Positions 8,400 through 17,778 are shown, numbered from the stretch's first letter. The stretch is 64,000 nucleotides of DNA from Leptotrichia sp. HSP-536 (GCF_041199985.1 NZ_CP165647.1:2232001-2296000); one strand, 5' to 3'. The notes: generated by a model from the letters alone, not told the origin. Numbers and translations are program-made.

Positions 8400-8577
8400 A
8401 AAATTTCCTCCTACAATGATTTTATCACATTCCCAAAAAAATTTGAATTAAAATTTTTTTTAATCTTCTAAAATTAGTGATACTATTTCCATTTAAATAA
8501 CAGATTTATTATGAATTCACTTTATCAAGGATTAAGCTCCTTATCAGCAAATATACAAAATTAATTTCCAAAACAAA

Positions 8578-8614
8578 TAAAAAACAGTTAAATATTACTT
8601 AACATAACTGTTTT
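8578..8614 (-). terminator. Terminator after the M23 peptidase gene (possibly bidirectional)
   Basis: AAAACAGTTA (8581-8590) pairs with TAACTGTTTT (8605-8614), 10 base pairs with a 14-base loop. T runs follow on both strands. It lies 50 bases past the minus-strand stop at 8666. Confidence 0.65.
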
Positions 8615-8665
8615 TATAAATTTTCTAATTTTAATTCTATTTCTTACTTTTAAGTTTGATATATT

Positions 8666-9598
8666 TTATTTTTTTTTCTGCTTCATATTTTTTAAATTTT
8701 TATTTTCGTTCGGATTTTTTCCAGCTTCTAACAATGTACTTTTTTCACTAAATCCTTTGTCATATCCTTTTGTTTCAAACCATTCTGTCTTGCTCGCTTC
8801 TGTCTGAGCTTTTTTATCTTTTTCAGTCAAATCCTTACCATTTTTAATTTTAAAATACATCTCAGGATTAACTCTGTTGATAAGCCCTTTTCCACGCATT
8901 TCAAAGGCTATTTCAAAATGAACGTGGGGAGCGTGAGTACCACTTGCATTTCCAGTTGTACCTGTTTTGGCAATCACTTGTCCAGCTTTTACTGTATCTC
9001 CAATTTTTACATTCACTTCACTTAAATGGCAATATCTGATATATTTTATCTGCATTGTATTTGGATCATAGTTTTCGCTGTATGCCCATTCTCTTGCACT
9101 TTCCTTAGGCTTGAAATTTTTTCTTTTTATTTTTTCAAGTTCCTTTGGATCAACTTCCATATAAAAATTCAATCCATACCCTGTTTTGTCCACATACATA
9201 TCCACAATTTTCCCATCCAGCACAGCATAAACATCCGTTCCTGGCAATGCAAAAATATCAATGCCTTGATGCCCTCTTGCTCCATTACTTCGAGTCATCC
9301 CAAATTTAGCCCAGTCAGGATAAGCTTCTCCACGAAAATTGTAATAAGTAACTTGTGGATCCTTTACTGGATTAACTCTAAAAATTTTATCATCTTCATC
9401 TTCATTCACAACATTACCTCCTAATTTTATATTTCTCCCATTAAAAATTATTCCCAAAATTATAATTCCTAAAATTAATAAAGCCGTTATCCCTAAAATT
9501 ACCCCTGTTTTCTTGCCAGATTTTGGATTTTCCTTTCCTGCTTTTTCTTCTTTTTTTTCATCCAAAATCTCATTTACATTTTTATTTTCATTTTCCAT
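8666..9598 (-). CDS. Membrane-anchored M23 (LytM-type) peptidase
   Basis: A predicted cell-wall endopeptidase or amidase activator outside the inner membrane. About 310 residues: an acidic/basic cytoplasmic leader (1-30), one membrane segment (about 32-53, very Ile/Leu rich), then the M23 domain. The zinc ligands are His110 and Asp114 (GHQGIDIF) and His227 of HAPHVHF, with His225 catalytic; His191 in YCHLSE is the other conserved one. The C-terminus is a lysine-rich tail. The frame opens with a TTG at 9607, but the ATG at 9598 is the more likely start; no strong ribosome binding site is close to either. The two small genes upstream (9640, 10114) lie on the same strand. Confidence 0.87.
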   Translation of the reverse strand: MENENKNVNEILDEKKEEKAGKENPKSGKKTGVILGITALLILGIIILGIIFNGRNIKLGGNVVNEDEDDKIFRVNPVKDPQVTYYNFRGEAYPDWAKFGMTRSNGARGHQGIDIFALPGTDVYAVLDGKIVDMYVDKTGYGLNFYMEVDPKELEKIKRKNFKPKESAREWAYSENYDPNTMQIKYIRYCHLSEVNVKIGDTVKAGQVIAKTGTTGNASGTHAPHVHFEIAFEMRGKGLINRVNPEMYFKIKNGKDLTEKDKKAQTEASKTEWFETKGYDKGFSEKSTLLEAGKNPNENKNLKNMKQKKK

Positions 9599-9639
9599 AA
9601 TAATCAATTCACTAAATTTCTATAGCTCTCCTTCTTTTT

Positions 9640-10101
9640 TTATTTTTTATCTAAAATATATTCTTCAATGTAAAAATTAGAAATATGCGAGAAAAATCCT
9701 TCTATTTTCTGATATTCCTTTATTTTCTTCCTAGCTTCTAATTTTGACGAACATACTGATAAAATTCGATGTTTTTCTTTTATTTTATCTTTATCAGTAT
9801 AATAAAAATGAGAAAGTACATATAATTTTTGATTTTTTGAATTATCAATTTTCACCTCATCTTTTTTATAATAAGTAACATAACCACCTTCCCATCCAGC
9901 ATGTTTATCCAAATAATGCTTTTCTAGCCAGAACCCATCCAAATGTGAACAAAATCCTTTGATTTTTTTATATTTTTCCAGCGCTTTCAATCCTTCTTCC
10001 TTTGTATAATAGGCACCTAAAACTCTTCCTTCATCATTCCATTTATACTTGTCATAGACATTTCCGTAATCATATTCATGCGATAAAATCCATATTTCCA
10101 T
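9640..10101 (-). CDS. Uncharacterised protein with two copies of a small domain
   Basis: 153 residues made of two repeats of about 65-70 residues. Repeat 1 begins EIWILSHEYD and repeat 2 LYVLSHFYYTD. Each then has a residue run like (I/V)LGxxxT or ILSVCSS, a KKIKGF or QKIEGF turn, and ends in a YILD/YLDK strand. The same pattern makes up the neighbouring 77-residue protein. It resembles a domain I recall as DUF7336 in Pfam; that name is unverified. No signal peptide or catalytic motif is visible. The ATG at 10101 follows GGAG. Function unknown. Confidence 0.75.
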   Translation of the reverse strand: MEIWILSHEYDYGNVYDKYKWNDEGRVLGAYYTKEEGLKALEKYKKIKGFCSHLDGFWLEKHYLDKHAGWEGGYVTYYKKDEVKIDNSKNQKLYVLSHFYYTDKDKIKEKHRILSVCSSKLEARKKIKEYQKIEGFFSHISNFYIEEYILDKK

Positions 10102-10113
10102 AGTTTCTCCTAA

Positions 10114-10347
10114 TTATTTAAGGCTTTTAGATTTAAACCCTTTTGTGCAGTAATCTTTCCCAATTATCATAGTTCTAATTTTAAATCCTTCAGGAAAATC
10201 TCTAAAACCTTTCATTTCTTTCCATTTATCAACAATTTCTAATGCCTTTTCCTTTGTTGAAAAAAAGCCTATCAATTTATCGTCATTCTTTTTATCTCTA
10301 TGATACAGCATGTACACTTTTTTTATTTTTTGCTTTTCAGATTTCAT
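10114..10347 (-). CDS. Uncharacterised single-domain protein, same fold as its neighbour
   Basis: 77 residues, basic. VYMLYHRD, LIGFFSTKEKALE, WKEMKGFRDFPEGFKIR line up with both repeats of the next protein, so the two genes hold three copies of one small domain. The separation is 12 bases, so they are probably co-transcribed. Function unknown; the conserved GF turn and alternating strand/helix pattern suggest a small alpha/beta unit that may bind a partner or ligand. Confidence 0.7.
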   Translation of the reverse strand: MKSEKQKIKKVYMLYHRDKKNDDKLIGFFSTKEKALEIVDKWKEMKGFRDFPEGFKIRTMIIGKDYCTKGFKSKSLK

Positions 10348-10366
10348 AACTTGTTCTTCCTTTTTT

Positions 10367-10386
10367 GATAAGGGGTCTTGACCCCT
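10367..10386. repeat. Short GC-rich hairpin
   Basis: AAGGGGT-CTTG-ACCCCTT is a perfect 7-bp stem, ending CCTTGC. There is no T run on either strand right after it, so it is not a standard terminator. It recalls the GCAAGGGG/CCCCTTGC stem at 17676-17704. Confidence 0.5.
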
Positions 10387-10474
10387 TGCAGTATAAATAT
10401 GTTATCACTTAATCTTTATAGCCTTTATTTTTAAAATTGTTTATTAAAATCAAGATTTCTAACCCCTTCAAAAA

Positions 10475-11683
10475 CTACTGTCTCTTTTCCAGCTCAAAAA
10501 TAACTTCACTCAAAATATCATAAGCCAGCTCCATTTTACTTTTCTGACTAATTTTTACTGAAGTTCTATCTTTTTTAATAATCTCAATCACATTTTCATC
10601 GCTGCCCATTACAGACGCATTATTTGCCACTATAATATCTAAATTTTTCTTTTCCATCTTTTTCAAGGCATTTTCCCTTATATCATTAGTTTCTGCGGCA
10701 AATCCAACTAATAGCTGTTTTTCCTTCTTCTTGCTCATCTCTAGCAAAATATCAGGATTTCTAACCAATTCTATAACCAAATCCAAATCAGATTTCTTTA
10801 TTTTTTCATTTTTATATTCCTTTGGTCTGTAATCTGCAACTGCCGCACAAGCTATGAAAATATCCGTATTTTTAAAATATTCATCCACTTTCTCATACAT
10901 TTCCAATGCCGATTCCACAGAAATAAAATTTTTAAGTCCATTTGGAACTTTCAAATCCGTAGACCCGCTAATTAAAGTTACTTCTGCTCCCAGATCAGCC
11001 GCCGCCTGAGCAATTGAATATCCCATTTTCCCGCTTGAATTATTTGACAAATATCTGACTGAATCAATATTTTCCTTTGTTCGTCCGCTTGTTATAAGAA
11101 TTTTTTTACCTTTCAAGGCTGTATCAAAATTCTCAAATTTTGAAAAAATACTGTGTCTTTCTATTTCATCGACAATATCTTCTGGCTCGCTCATTCTCCC
11201 CTTCGCACTATAATTGCAGGCAAGCAGTCCTTCTTCTGCATCAATAAACCTATATCCAAAAGATTTCAGCTTATTAATATTTTCTTTTAAAATCGGATTT
11301 TCATACATATTCACATTCATTGCCAAAGCAAAAAATACTGGCTTTCTTACCGAAACAGCAGAAAGGATTGTCGTAAGCATATCGTCTGCAATCCCGTTTG
11401 CAACTTTTCCAATTATATTATAAGTCGCAGGTGCAATCAAAACCATATCCGCCCAATCTGCAAGTGAAATATGCTCCACCTCATAATGCGGATTACTGTC
11501 CCACATATCCACATAAATCCTATTTCTTGATAAAGTTTCAAGAGTCAAAGGACCAATGATTTTTGTAGCATTTTCAGTCATCACAACTTTCACATTATAT
11601 CCTTTCTTTTTCAAAAGCGATACAATCCCAGCCGATTTATATGCCGCAATTCCTCCTGTAACTCCTACTAAAATATTTTTCAT
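10475..11683 (-). CDS. coaBC: Bifunctional phosphopantothenoylcysteine decarboxylase / phosphopantothenate--cysteine ligase
   Basis: Two consecutive steps of coenzyme A synthesis in the cytoplasm, 402 residues. The CoaC flavoprotein half (1-185) has GVTGGIAAYKS, active-site His71 in VEHISLA, the FMN loop APATYNIIGKVANGIADD, AMNVNMY, and Cys156 in LLACNYSAKGRM, the conserved decarboxylase residue. The CoaB half (about 190-402) begins KKILITSGRTKE and has YLSNNSSGKMG, ACAAVADYRP and the KKSDLDL loop. It is the last gene of the tight mutS2-ptuA-ptuB-cysS-coaBC run, 25 bases after cysS. Confidence 0.95.
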   Translation of the reverse strand: MKNILVGVTGGIAAYKSAGIVSLLKKKGYNVKVVMTENATKIIGPLTLETLSRNRIYVDMWDSNPHYEVEHISLADWADMVLIAPATYNIIGKVANGIADDMLTTILSAVSVRKPVFFALAMNVNMYENPILKENINKLKSFGYRFIDAEEGLLACNYSAKGRMSEPEDIVDEIERHSIFSKFENFDTALKGKKILITSGRTKENIDSVRYLSNNSSGKMGYSIAQAAADLGAEVTLISGSTDLKVPNGLKNFISVESALEMYEKVDEYFKNTDIFIACAAVADYRPKEYKNEKIKKSDLDLVIELVRNPDILLEMSKKKEKQLLVGFAAETNDIRENALKKMEKKNLDIIVANNASVMGSDENVIEIIKKDRTSVKISQKSKMELAYDILSEVIFELEKRQ

Positions 11684-11708
11684 TTTTTCCCTCTTTTTAA
11701 ATCAAAAA

Positions 11709-13160
11709 TTACAATAAATTATAATCTGTACTTCCATCCTTATTATCCTTAATTTCTACCCCAAGTGCCTTCAATTCATCCCGAATTTCATCAGATAACT
11801 TGAAATTTTTCTCGCTTCTTGCTTCACTTCGTAATTTTATCAGTAACTCAATTAATTTTTTTGTTAATTCCATATTTTCTCCATCTTCTTCCTTCACAGC
11901 ATTTTCTACTTCAATCGCTATTCCAAACACATTTTCTATTTTTGCCTTCAAAGAATCATAAGATTTTTTAATTTCATAATAAATTGTGGAAAACTCACTT
12001 TCATTTGTGGAAATAAGTTTATTTGTTTCCCTAATCTGATCAAAAATAGTCGCTAGTGCCTGCGGTGTGTTCATATCCTCGTCCATCGCTTCTTCAAATT
12101 TTTTATCAAATTCATCAATTTTTTGAGAAAACTCTGAATTTTTAACATTTTCTATTTTTTCATTCTTATATTTTTCAACAATATTTTCAAATTTATTCAT
12201 TGATTTTATAATGTTTTGCAACGCTTTTTTCGTATCCTCCATATTCTCAAATGAAAAGTTAATTGGCTTTCTGTAATGCGTACTTAGAATAAAAAGTCTT
12301 ACTACATTCCCAGAAAATTTTTCAAGTATTTCACGAAGCAAAAAGAAATTTCCTAGCGATTTTGACATCTTGTCGCCATTTATCTGAATAAATCCGTTGT
12401 GAAGCCAATAATTTGCAAAGTTTCCACGATAAGCACACTTGCTTTGGGCAATCTCATTTTCGTGATGCGGAAAAACTAAATCTTGTCCGCCACCGTGAAT
12501 ATCAAATGTATCCCCTAGATATTTTTTTGCCATTGCACTACATTCTATATGCCATCCAGGACGCCCCTGTCCCCAAGGCGATTCCCAAAACGGCTCTCCA
12601 TCCTTCTTTTTCTTCCAAAGTGCAAAGTCTACTGGATTTTTCTTAATTTCCGACACGTCAATCCTAGCCCCAAGTTCCAGCTCCTCAATTTTCTGATTTG
12701 ATAATTTTCCATAATCTTTATATTTTTTTACCTCAAAATAAACATCTCCATCTTTCTCATAAGCAAACCCATTGTCAATTAATTTTTGAATAATCTCAAT
12801 AACTTCTGACATATTCTCAGTAACCTTAGGTCTTTTCACGTTCTCAAGAATATTCAGCTTGCTAATATCCTCAAAAAAATATTTTATATATTTTTCCGAA
12901 ACCTCACTCGCAGAAGTCCCTTCTTCCATAGACTTATTTATAATTTTATCATCCACATCTGTAAAATTCTGCACAAACTCAACTTCCATCCCCTTATGCT
13001 CAAAATACCGTGCCAACGTATCAAACACCACAATTGGACGTGCATTCCCCAAATGTATGTAATTATAAACAGTAGGTCCACAAACATACATTTTTACCTT
13101 ATTTTCTTCTATTGTTTTAAATTCTTCAATTTTATTTGTCATTGTGTTGTAAAGTTTCAT
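11709..13160 (-). CDS. cysS: Cysteine--tRNA ligase
   Basis: Class I synthetase, monomeric, zinc-dependent; 483 residues, typical. The first zinc Cys is Cys27 in VCGPTVYN, the HIGH-like motif is HLGN at 36-39, further zinc ligands are in HIECSAMAKKYL and HHENEIAQSKCA, and KMSKS lies in DKMSKSLGNFF. The C-terminal anticodon-binding DALR domain is helical and charged. The start is the ATG at 13160. It is 42 bases downstream of ptuB and 25 before coaBC, so it may be expressed through the defence genes. Confidence 0.96.
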   Translation of the reverse strand: MKLYNTMTNKIEEFKTIEENKVKMYVCGPTVYNYIHLGNARPIVVFDTLARYFEHKGMEVEFVQNFTDVDDKIINKSMEEGTSASEVSEKYIKYFFEDISKLNILENVKRPKVTENMSEVIEIIQKLIDNGFAYEKDGDVYFEVKKYKDYGKLSNQKIEELELGARIDVSEIKKNPVDFALWKKKKDGEPFWESPWGQGRPGWHIECSAMAKKYLGDTFDIHGGGQDLVFPHHENEIAQSKCAYRGNFANYWLHNGFIQINGDKMSKSLGNFFLLREILEKFSGNVVRLFILSTHYRKPINFSFENMEDTKKALQNIIKSMNKFENIVEKYKNEKIENVKNSEFSQKIDEFDKKFEEAMDEDMNTPQALATIFDQIRETNKLISTNESEFSTIYYEIKKSYDSLKAKIENVFGIAIEVENAVKEEDGENMELTKKLIELLIKLRSEARSEKNFKLSDEIRDELKALGVEIKDNKDGSTDYNLL

Positions 13161-13202
13161 TTTTTTCTCCTTGAAAAATCTTCTTATTTTTTAGATTATT
13201 TC

Positions 13203-13856
13203 TTATAAAATTTCAATATTTTCTATTAAAAATTTTTTTAATGTTGGAAGTTCATCAAAATAATTTATAATTTCTATTTTCTCATCATCATTTCTTGAGT
13301 TTTTAATGCTATTTAATATCTGATTTATATAACTTTTTCTATAATCACATAATTTATTTTCATTTAAATTTAAAATTTTAATTGTCTTTATTGCCTTCTC
13401 GTATTCAAATCCAGTTTCTTTTTTTGGAATAATTTTACCTGTTCTTACGCTATATGAAAAATATTCTTCTGGATTTTCTTCAACTGGATTTATAAATAAT
13501 TTATTATCCCAAGTAGATTGTTTTTTATGCCCACATGTTTTGTTTTCTGAACAGGATGTTAAAAAATTTCTGTAATTAAAAGTGAGATTGGCAAATTTAC
13601 TTTTTGGTTTTATATGTTCTATATGGCATTTTTTATCTTCTTTTAAATCACTATCTTCAAAAGAAAGTATCATTTCACAATAAGGACAGTAACTTTTATC
13701 TCCTATTTTTTGTTCATTTTTTAACATATAAGATTTTAATTCTGGCTTTATATGAAGATTCTCTGGTTTATTAAGAACATCCCAGTGTTTAGGATTTTTC
13801 TTTCTTTTGAATTCTAAAAAAAATTCTGGTTCATCTTTTTTATTCACTTTCAACAT
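13203..13856 (-). CDS. ptuB: Septu-type HNH nuclease PtuB
   Basis: Predicted effector nuclease of a Septu anti-phage system, 217 residues. CPYC (57-60), CHIEHIKPKS (77-86), FNYRNFL (93-99) and a further Cys pair (SCSENKTCGH, 101-110) form the HNH/zinc core seen in the TIGR02646-like HNH family to which PtuB belongs. The HIEH histidines would bind metal and activate water. Its start overlaps the end of ptuA by 17 bases, which indicates translational coupling. The length is near that of known PtuB. Known Septu systems pair this protein with a PtuA ATPase, as here; activity is inferred. Confidence 0.85.
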   Translation of the reverse strand: MLKVNKKDEPEFFLEFKRKKNPKHWDVLNKPENLHIKPELKSYMLKNEQKIGDKSYCPYCEMILSFEDSDLKEDKKCHIEHIKPKSKFANLTFNYRNFLTSCSENKTCGHKKQSTWDNKLFINPVEENPEEYFSYSVRTGKIIPKKETGFEYEKAIKTIKILNLNENKLCDYRKSYINQILNSIKNSRNDDEKIEIINYFDELPTLKKFLIENIEIL

Positions 13857-15057
13857 TTTTCAAACCTCGTTTTTTTCTAATTTGAATATCCATATCCATT
13901 AAAAGCAAATCTTCATCCTTATTACCTAATATTTCTCGTAATTTTTTATATTTAGTTTTGAATTCTTCACTTTCGTATTCATTTTTATCCACTAACTCCC
14001 CAGCCTCTTCCAATAACTTAAACACTTTAGGATTTCTAGTAGTTTCCAAGCCCATAATATCCTTTAACACTCTATCCGTCGGCTGTCCATAAGAATCATA
14101 CAATTTATCCCCAGTCCTAACCACAATTTTCCCATCACTATCCTTATCCAGCAACATAATATTCTCTTTTCTTACACTCCCCAAAATATGTGGTGAATGT
14201 GTTGCAATAATAATCTGATTGTTTTTTCCGATTTTTCTATAAACATCGACGATTTTCTGCTGCCACTTCGGATGCAACGAAAGTTCTGGCTCATCAATCA
14301 AAATAATTGAATTTTCAGGATTTAACATTTTTATGGCTAAAGTTCGTAAAAATAACTGCTTTTCTCCAGACGACAATTCATTTATATCAAATTTATCCCC
14401 TGCTGAATTTGTGAAAAGTATAATATTTCTACCATCTTGTGAAATATCTTCAACTTTTACATCTATATTTAAATTTTCAAATATTTCATTTATTTCATCA
14501 AAAACTTTTCTTTGGATATCTTCGACTTTTTCATTTTTATTTTTAAACATTTCTGAAATCATTTTTGTTGCGATATAGGACGGAATATCTTTTATTAAAT
14601 TTGTGTTTACAATATTTAAAAATTCATATTTCTGTACTAAATTAGTAATAGCTATATCCATTTTCTGAAAATTTATTTCCGTTGGAACATAAATTACTTT
14701 AGGTAAAATATCTAACTCCTTTTTAATTTTAATATGTTTTTCATTTCGTGGATTATTTGTTTCGTTATAACTAAACTCTTTTAATCCTGCATAAAGTTCC
14801 ATTTCATTACCAACATTATCTCTACAAATTTTTTCTTTTTCCTCAAAATACATTTCTATTTTATTACTATTCCGTTTATAGTTATGGTAAATGTAATCTT
14901 GAAAATATTCTAAAATACTTTCCAATACCCTAGTTTTTCCAGTTCCATTTGTTCCTGCTAAAACTGCTAAATTTAACACCTTATTATTGTTTTCAAAATT
15001 TATAGATATATCTCTCAATCCTTTAAATTCTTTTATATGAAGATTTTTGATTTTCAT
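13840..15057 (-). CDS. ptuA: Septu-type ATPase PtuA
   Basis: A cytoplasmic ABC/SMC-like ATPase with the overall look of OLD and PtuA proteins; 405 residues. It starts LHIKEFKGLRDISINF and has Walker A GTNGTGKT at 35-42, an ABC signature LSSGEKQ near 228, Walker B IILIDEPELSLHPKWQQ near 255, and the H-loop ATHSPHILGS. A C-terminal helical part of about 90 residues follows; no TOPRIM domain is visible. It lies 30 bases after mutS2 and overlaps ptuB. Known PtuA forms a complex with PtuB that cuts nucleic acid when triggered by phage. A generic AAA ATPase of another defence family is the alternative, but the PtuB partner argues for Septu. Confidence 0.85.
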   Translation of the reverse strand: MKIKNLHIKEFKGLRDISINFENNNKVLNLAVLAGTNGTGKTRVLESILEYFQDYIYHNYKRNSNKIEMYFEEKEKICRDNVGNEMELYAGLKEFSYNETNNPRNEKHIKIKKELDILPKVIYVPTEINFQKMDIAITNLVQKYEFLNIVNTNLIKDIPSYIATKMISEMFKNKNEKVEDIQRKVFDEINEIFENLNIDVKVEDISQDGRNIILFTNSAGDKFDINELSSGEKQLFLRTLAIKMLNPENSIILIDEPELSLHPKWQQKIVDVYRKIGKNNQIIIATHSPHILGSVRKENIMLLDKDSDGKIVVRTGDKLYDSYGQPTDRVLKDIMGLETTRNPKVFKLLEEAGELVDKNEYESEEFKTKYKKLREILGNKDEDLLLMDMDIQIRKKRGLKNVESE

Positions 15058-15087
15058 AAATTTTCATTCTCCTTTAAATCAAATGTC

Positions 15088-17427
15088 CTATTTCAAAGTA
15101 GCCACCGTACACCCAATTCCACCTTCATTCTGATTGGCATCTTTAAATTCTGTTACATATTTTGAAGTTCTTAGGTATTCGTGGATTTTTTTTCTTAGTA
15201 CCATTGTTCCTTTTCCGTGGATTATATAGATTTCGTGGTAACCTGTGAGCATTGCTCTGTCCATGTATGTTTCTAGTTCTGCGATTGCTTCGTCGGCGTT
15301 CATTCCACGCAAGTCTATTTCTCCTCGTACTTGGGAAGTTCGTTTTAATGAGGCGAAGTTTTTGAATTTGTTTGTTTTTTTCTTTTGAATTTTTACAATG
15401 TCGTCAGTTGATACAACTAGCTTTAATATTCCAGTTTGTACTTGAATACGGTTGTTTGGCATTATTTTCAAAATTTTTCCATTTTGGTTCATTGTTTTTA
15501 CAAGCACTTCTTCTCCAACGGCAAAATCTACATTTTGAGTAACGATTTTCTTTTCCTTTACATTTTTCTTTTTATCCGTAATAAATGATTCACGTAGCAT
15601 ATTCAGGCTTCTTTGAGCGTTTTTAGCATCTTCTTTTTTAGATTCCTCGCTGTTAATTTTGTCAATTAGGTTTTTAGCTTTTGCTTGCATGTTTTTCAAG
15701 TAATTGTCAGCTTCTTCGTAGGCACGTTTTATAATTTCATTTTTTTCGTTTTCAAGTTTTATCATATTTTGCTCATAAATGCTTTTTTGCTTGTCAAGTT
15801 CAGTTCTTGTCGCTTCTAATTGTGCCTGCATTGTTTCCAGCTCATCATTTTTTTCCTTTATTGATTTTAGCATTTCTTCGACACGCTGATTATCTTCACT
15901 TATGTAGCTTTTCGCATTTTCAATTACTTCTTCGCTAATTCCGTATTTTCTTGCAATTATAAGAGCGTTACTTTCTCCCGGTATTCCTTCCAGCAGTCTG
16001 TACGTTGGAGATAATGTTTCCACGTCAAATTCCATTGATGCACTTTTAATTCCTGTTGTATTAAAGGCATAGGCTTTTACTTCGCTGTAATGGGTTGTAA
16101 TTATTGAAGTTACATGCTTTTTGTTCAGATAATCAATGATTGCCATTGCAAAAGCCGCCCCTTCCATTGGATCAGTTCCACTTCCCAATTCATCCATTAA
16201 TACAAGCGATTTACTGTTTGCATTTTCAATTATATCTTTTATTTTGCTTACATGCCCTGAAAATGATGATAAGTTTTGCTCCAGACTTTGTTCGTCCCCA
16301 ATGTCAGCCAGTACATTATGAAAATATCCAATCTCCGTTTTTTCATTTGCAGGAATTGGAATACCAGATAATGCCATAATTGTAAGAAGACCAGCCACTT
16401 TCAATGTTACTGTCTTCCCTCCAGTATTAGGACCAGTAATAAGCATTATATTTTCAGGATTCCCAAGTTCAAAATTAATTGGTACAACTGTATTTTCATC
16501 AATTAACGGATGTCTTGCTTCAACCAGTTTCAAATATTCCTTATTAATAATTTTTGGAACAATACATTTCTTATTAACCGAATAAGTCGTTTTCGCATCA
16601 ATAAAGTCCAGTCTTTCCAAAATTTCCTTAATTTCCAGAATTTCTTCCTTTTTCGTTTTTACAAGTTCTGTAATTCTAAGCAGTATTTTTCTAATTTCCT
16701 CACGCTCACGAGCCTCATATTCACGTAATTTATTATTTAACGAAACAACATTTAAAGGTTCAATGTAAACTGTACTTCCTGTCGCAGACCTATCGTGTTC
16801 TATTCCTTTTATAAGCCCTTTAAAATCAGTCTTTACCGCAATTACATATCTGTCGTTTCTTTGTGTTATTATTCTTTCCTGAATAGCATTTTGCGTACTT
16901 TTATTGGAAATCAGCTCATCAAATTTTTCTTTAATATTCGTATTAATATTCTGCTTCTGCCTTCTCACATCACGAAGTCCAATCGAAGCATCATCCTTTA
17001 ACACTCCTTCATCATTAATCGCTTCTGAAATAAAATTCTCAATATCCTTAACTTCCTCAACATCGCTAAACAAATTCCAAATTGTTCTATATTTATCCCT
17101 GACATTCTTAGCCCTGCTTTTAGAAATTCTAAAAATTGTCAAATTCTTCTTCAAAACTGCCAAATCTTCAGCACTCAAATAAGACCCAATAATATCAATA
17201 GAATTCATCATTCTAGTAATATCCGCAAGCCCCGTAAGCTCCAAACCATCATCATACTTATAAAAGTCAATCATCTCCATCATAAGCATAAGTTCCTTAT
17301 CCAAAACTGACTTTTCCTTTATAATATCAATATCCAGAAACTTTTCTTTCGTCTTCTCCAATCTTGATAAATCAATAAGTTCATTAACTATCTTATAAAA
17401 TTCCAATACATCATAATTTTTTTCCAT
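15088..17427 (-). CDS. mutS2: Endonuclease MutS2
   Basis: A MutS family ATPase with a C-terminal Smr domain; the family acts in suppressing recombination and in rescue of collided ribosomes. 779 residues. The core domain with RNDRYVIAVK is near 210, Walker A GPNTGGKT near 335, and Walker B VLMDELGSGTDPMEGAA near 410. A long coiled coil follows (about 505-620, rich in Glu/Lys), then a KOW-like segment and the Smr domain from about 700 with DLRGMNADEA and HGKGTMVLR. The start is the ATG at 17427. It heads the operon that contains Septu and cysS-coaBC and is divergent from ppc. Confidence 0.95.
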   Translation of the reverse strand: MEKNYDVLEFYKIVNELIDLSRLEKTKEKFLDIDIIKEKSVLDKELMLMMEMIDFYKYDDGLELTGLADITRMMNSIDIIGSYLSAEDLAVLKKNLTIFRISKSRAKNVRDKYRTIWNLFSDVEEVKDIENFISEAINDEGVLKDDASIGLRDVRRQKQNINTNIKEKFDELISNKSTQNAIQERIITQRNDRYVIAVKTDFKGLIKGIEHDRSATGSTVYIEPLNVVSLNNKLREYEAREREEIRKILLRITELVKTKKEEILEIKEILERLDFIDAKTTYSVNKKCIVPKIINKEYLKLVEARHPLIDENTVVPINFELGNPENIMLITGPNTGGKTVTLKVAGLLTIMALSGIPIPANEKTEIGYFHNVLADIGDEQSLEQNLSSFSGHVSKIKDIIENANSKSLVLMDELGSGTDPMEGAAFAMAIIDYLNKKHVTSIITTHYSEVKAYAFNTTGIKSASMEFDVETLSPTYRLLEGIPGESNALIIARKYGISEEVIENAKSYISEDNQRVEEMLKSIKEKNDELETMQAQLEATRTELDKQKSIYEQNMIKLENEKNEIIKRAYEEADNYLKNMQAKAKNLIDKINSEESKKEDAKNAQRSLNMLRESFITDKKKNVKEKKIVTQNVDFAVGEEVLVKTMNQNGKILKIMPNNRIQVQTGILKLVVSTDDIVKIQKKKTNKFKNFASLKRTSQVRGEIDLRGMNADEAIAELETYMDRAMLTGYHEIYIIHGKGTMVLRKKIHEYLRTSKYVTEFKDANQNEGGIGCTVATLK

Positions 17428-17659
17428 TTTCTTTCCCTCAACATTCTTTTTAATTTCAAATATCTATCTAATTTTAAGATTATTTTTTATTAATAAATAT
17501 TTTCTATTTTACTTATTTATTATTTTAACGCAAAAATTTCTTAATAAAGAAAAAATAAAACTCGCTTTTTAACAAAGGTTATTATAGTTCCTTGAACCAA
17601 TTATAGTCTAAAAATTCTGAAAAAGCTCAGACAGTCAATTTCATTTCAAAAAAATACTT

Positions 17660-17711
17660 AGACAAGCCGGGGGATGCAAGGGGATGGCGACTGTTCCCCC
17701 TTGCCTTGTCT
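17660..17711. repeat. GC-rich compound hairpin
   Basis: Outer stem AGACAAG/CTTGTCT (17660-17666 with 17705-17711) and inner stem GCAAGGGG/CCCCTTGC (17676-17683 with 17697-17704), separated by CCGGGGGAT on one side only. It is far more GC-rich than its surroundings. TTATTTTGTT follows on the plus strand. Confidence 0.7.
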
Positions 17712-17778
17712 TATTTTGTTAAAATTATAGCATATTTTCCAATAATTTGAAATCGCTATTTAATATGAAGCATTTTTA

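Noticed and set aside
12996..13208. Plus-strand frame over the cysS/ptuB junction
   Set aside because: It is antisense to the start of cysS; the gap of 42 bases is too small for a gene, and no promoter is visible.
13203..15057. Retron or OLD/Gabija-type system
   Set aside because: No reverse transcriptase or structured ncRNA near, no TOPRIM in the ATPase and no UvrD-like helicase; the HNH partner fits Septu better.
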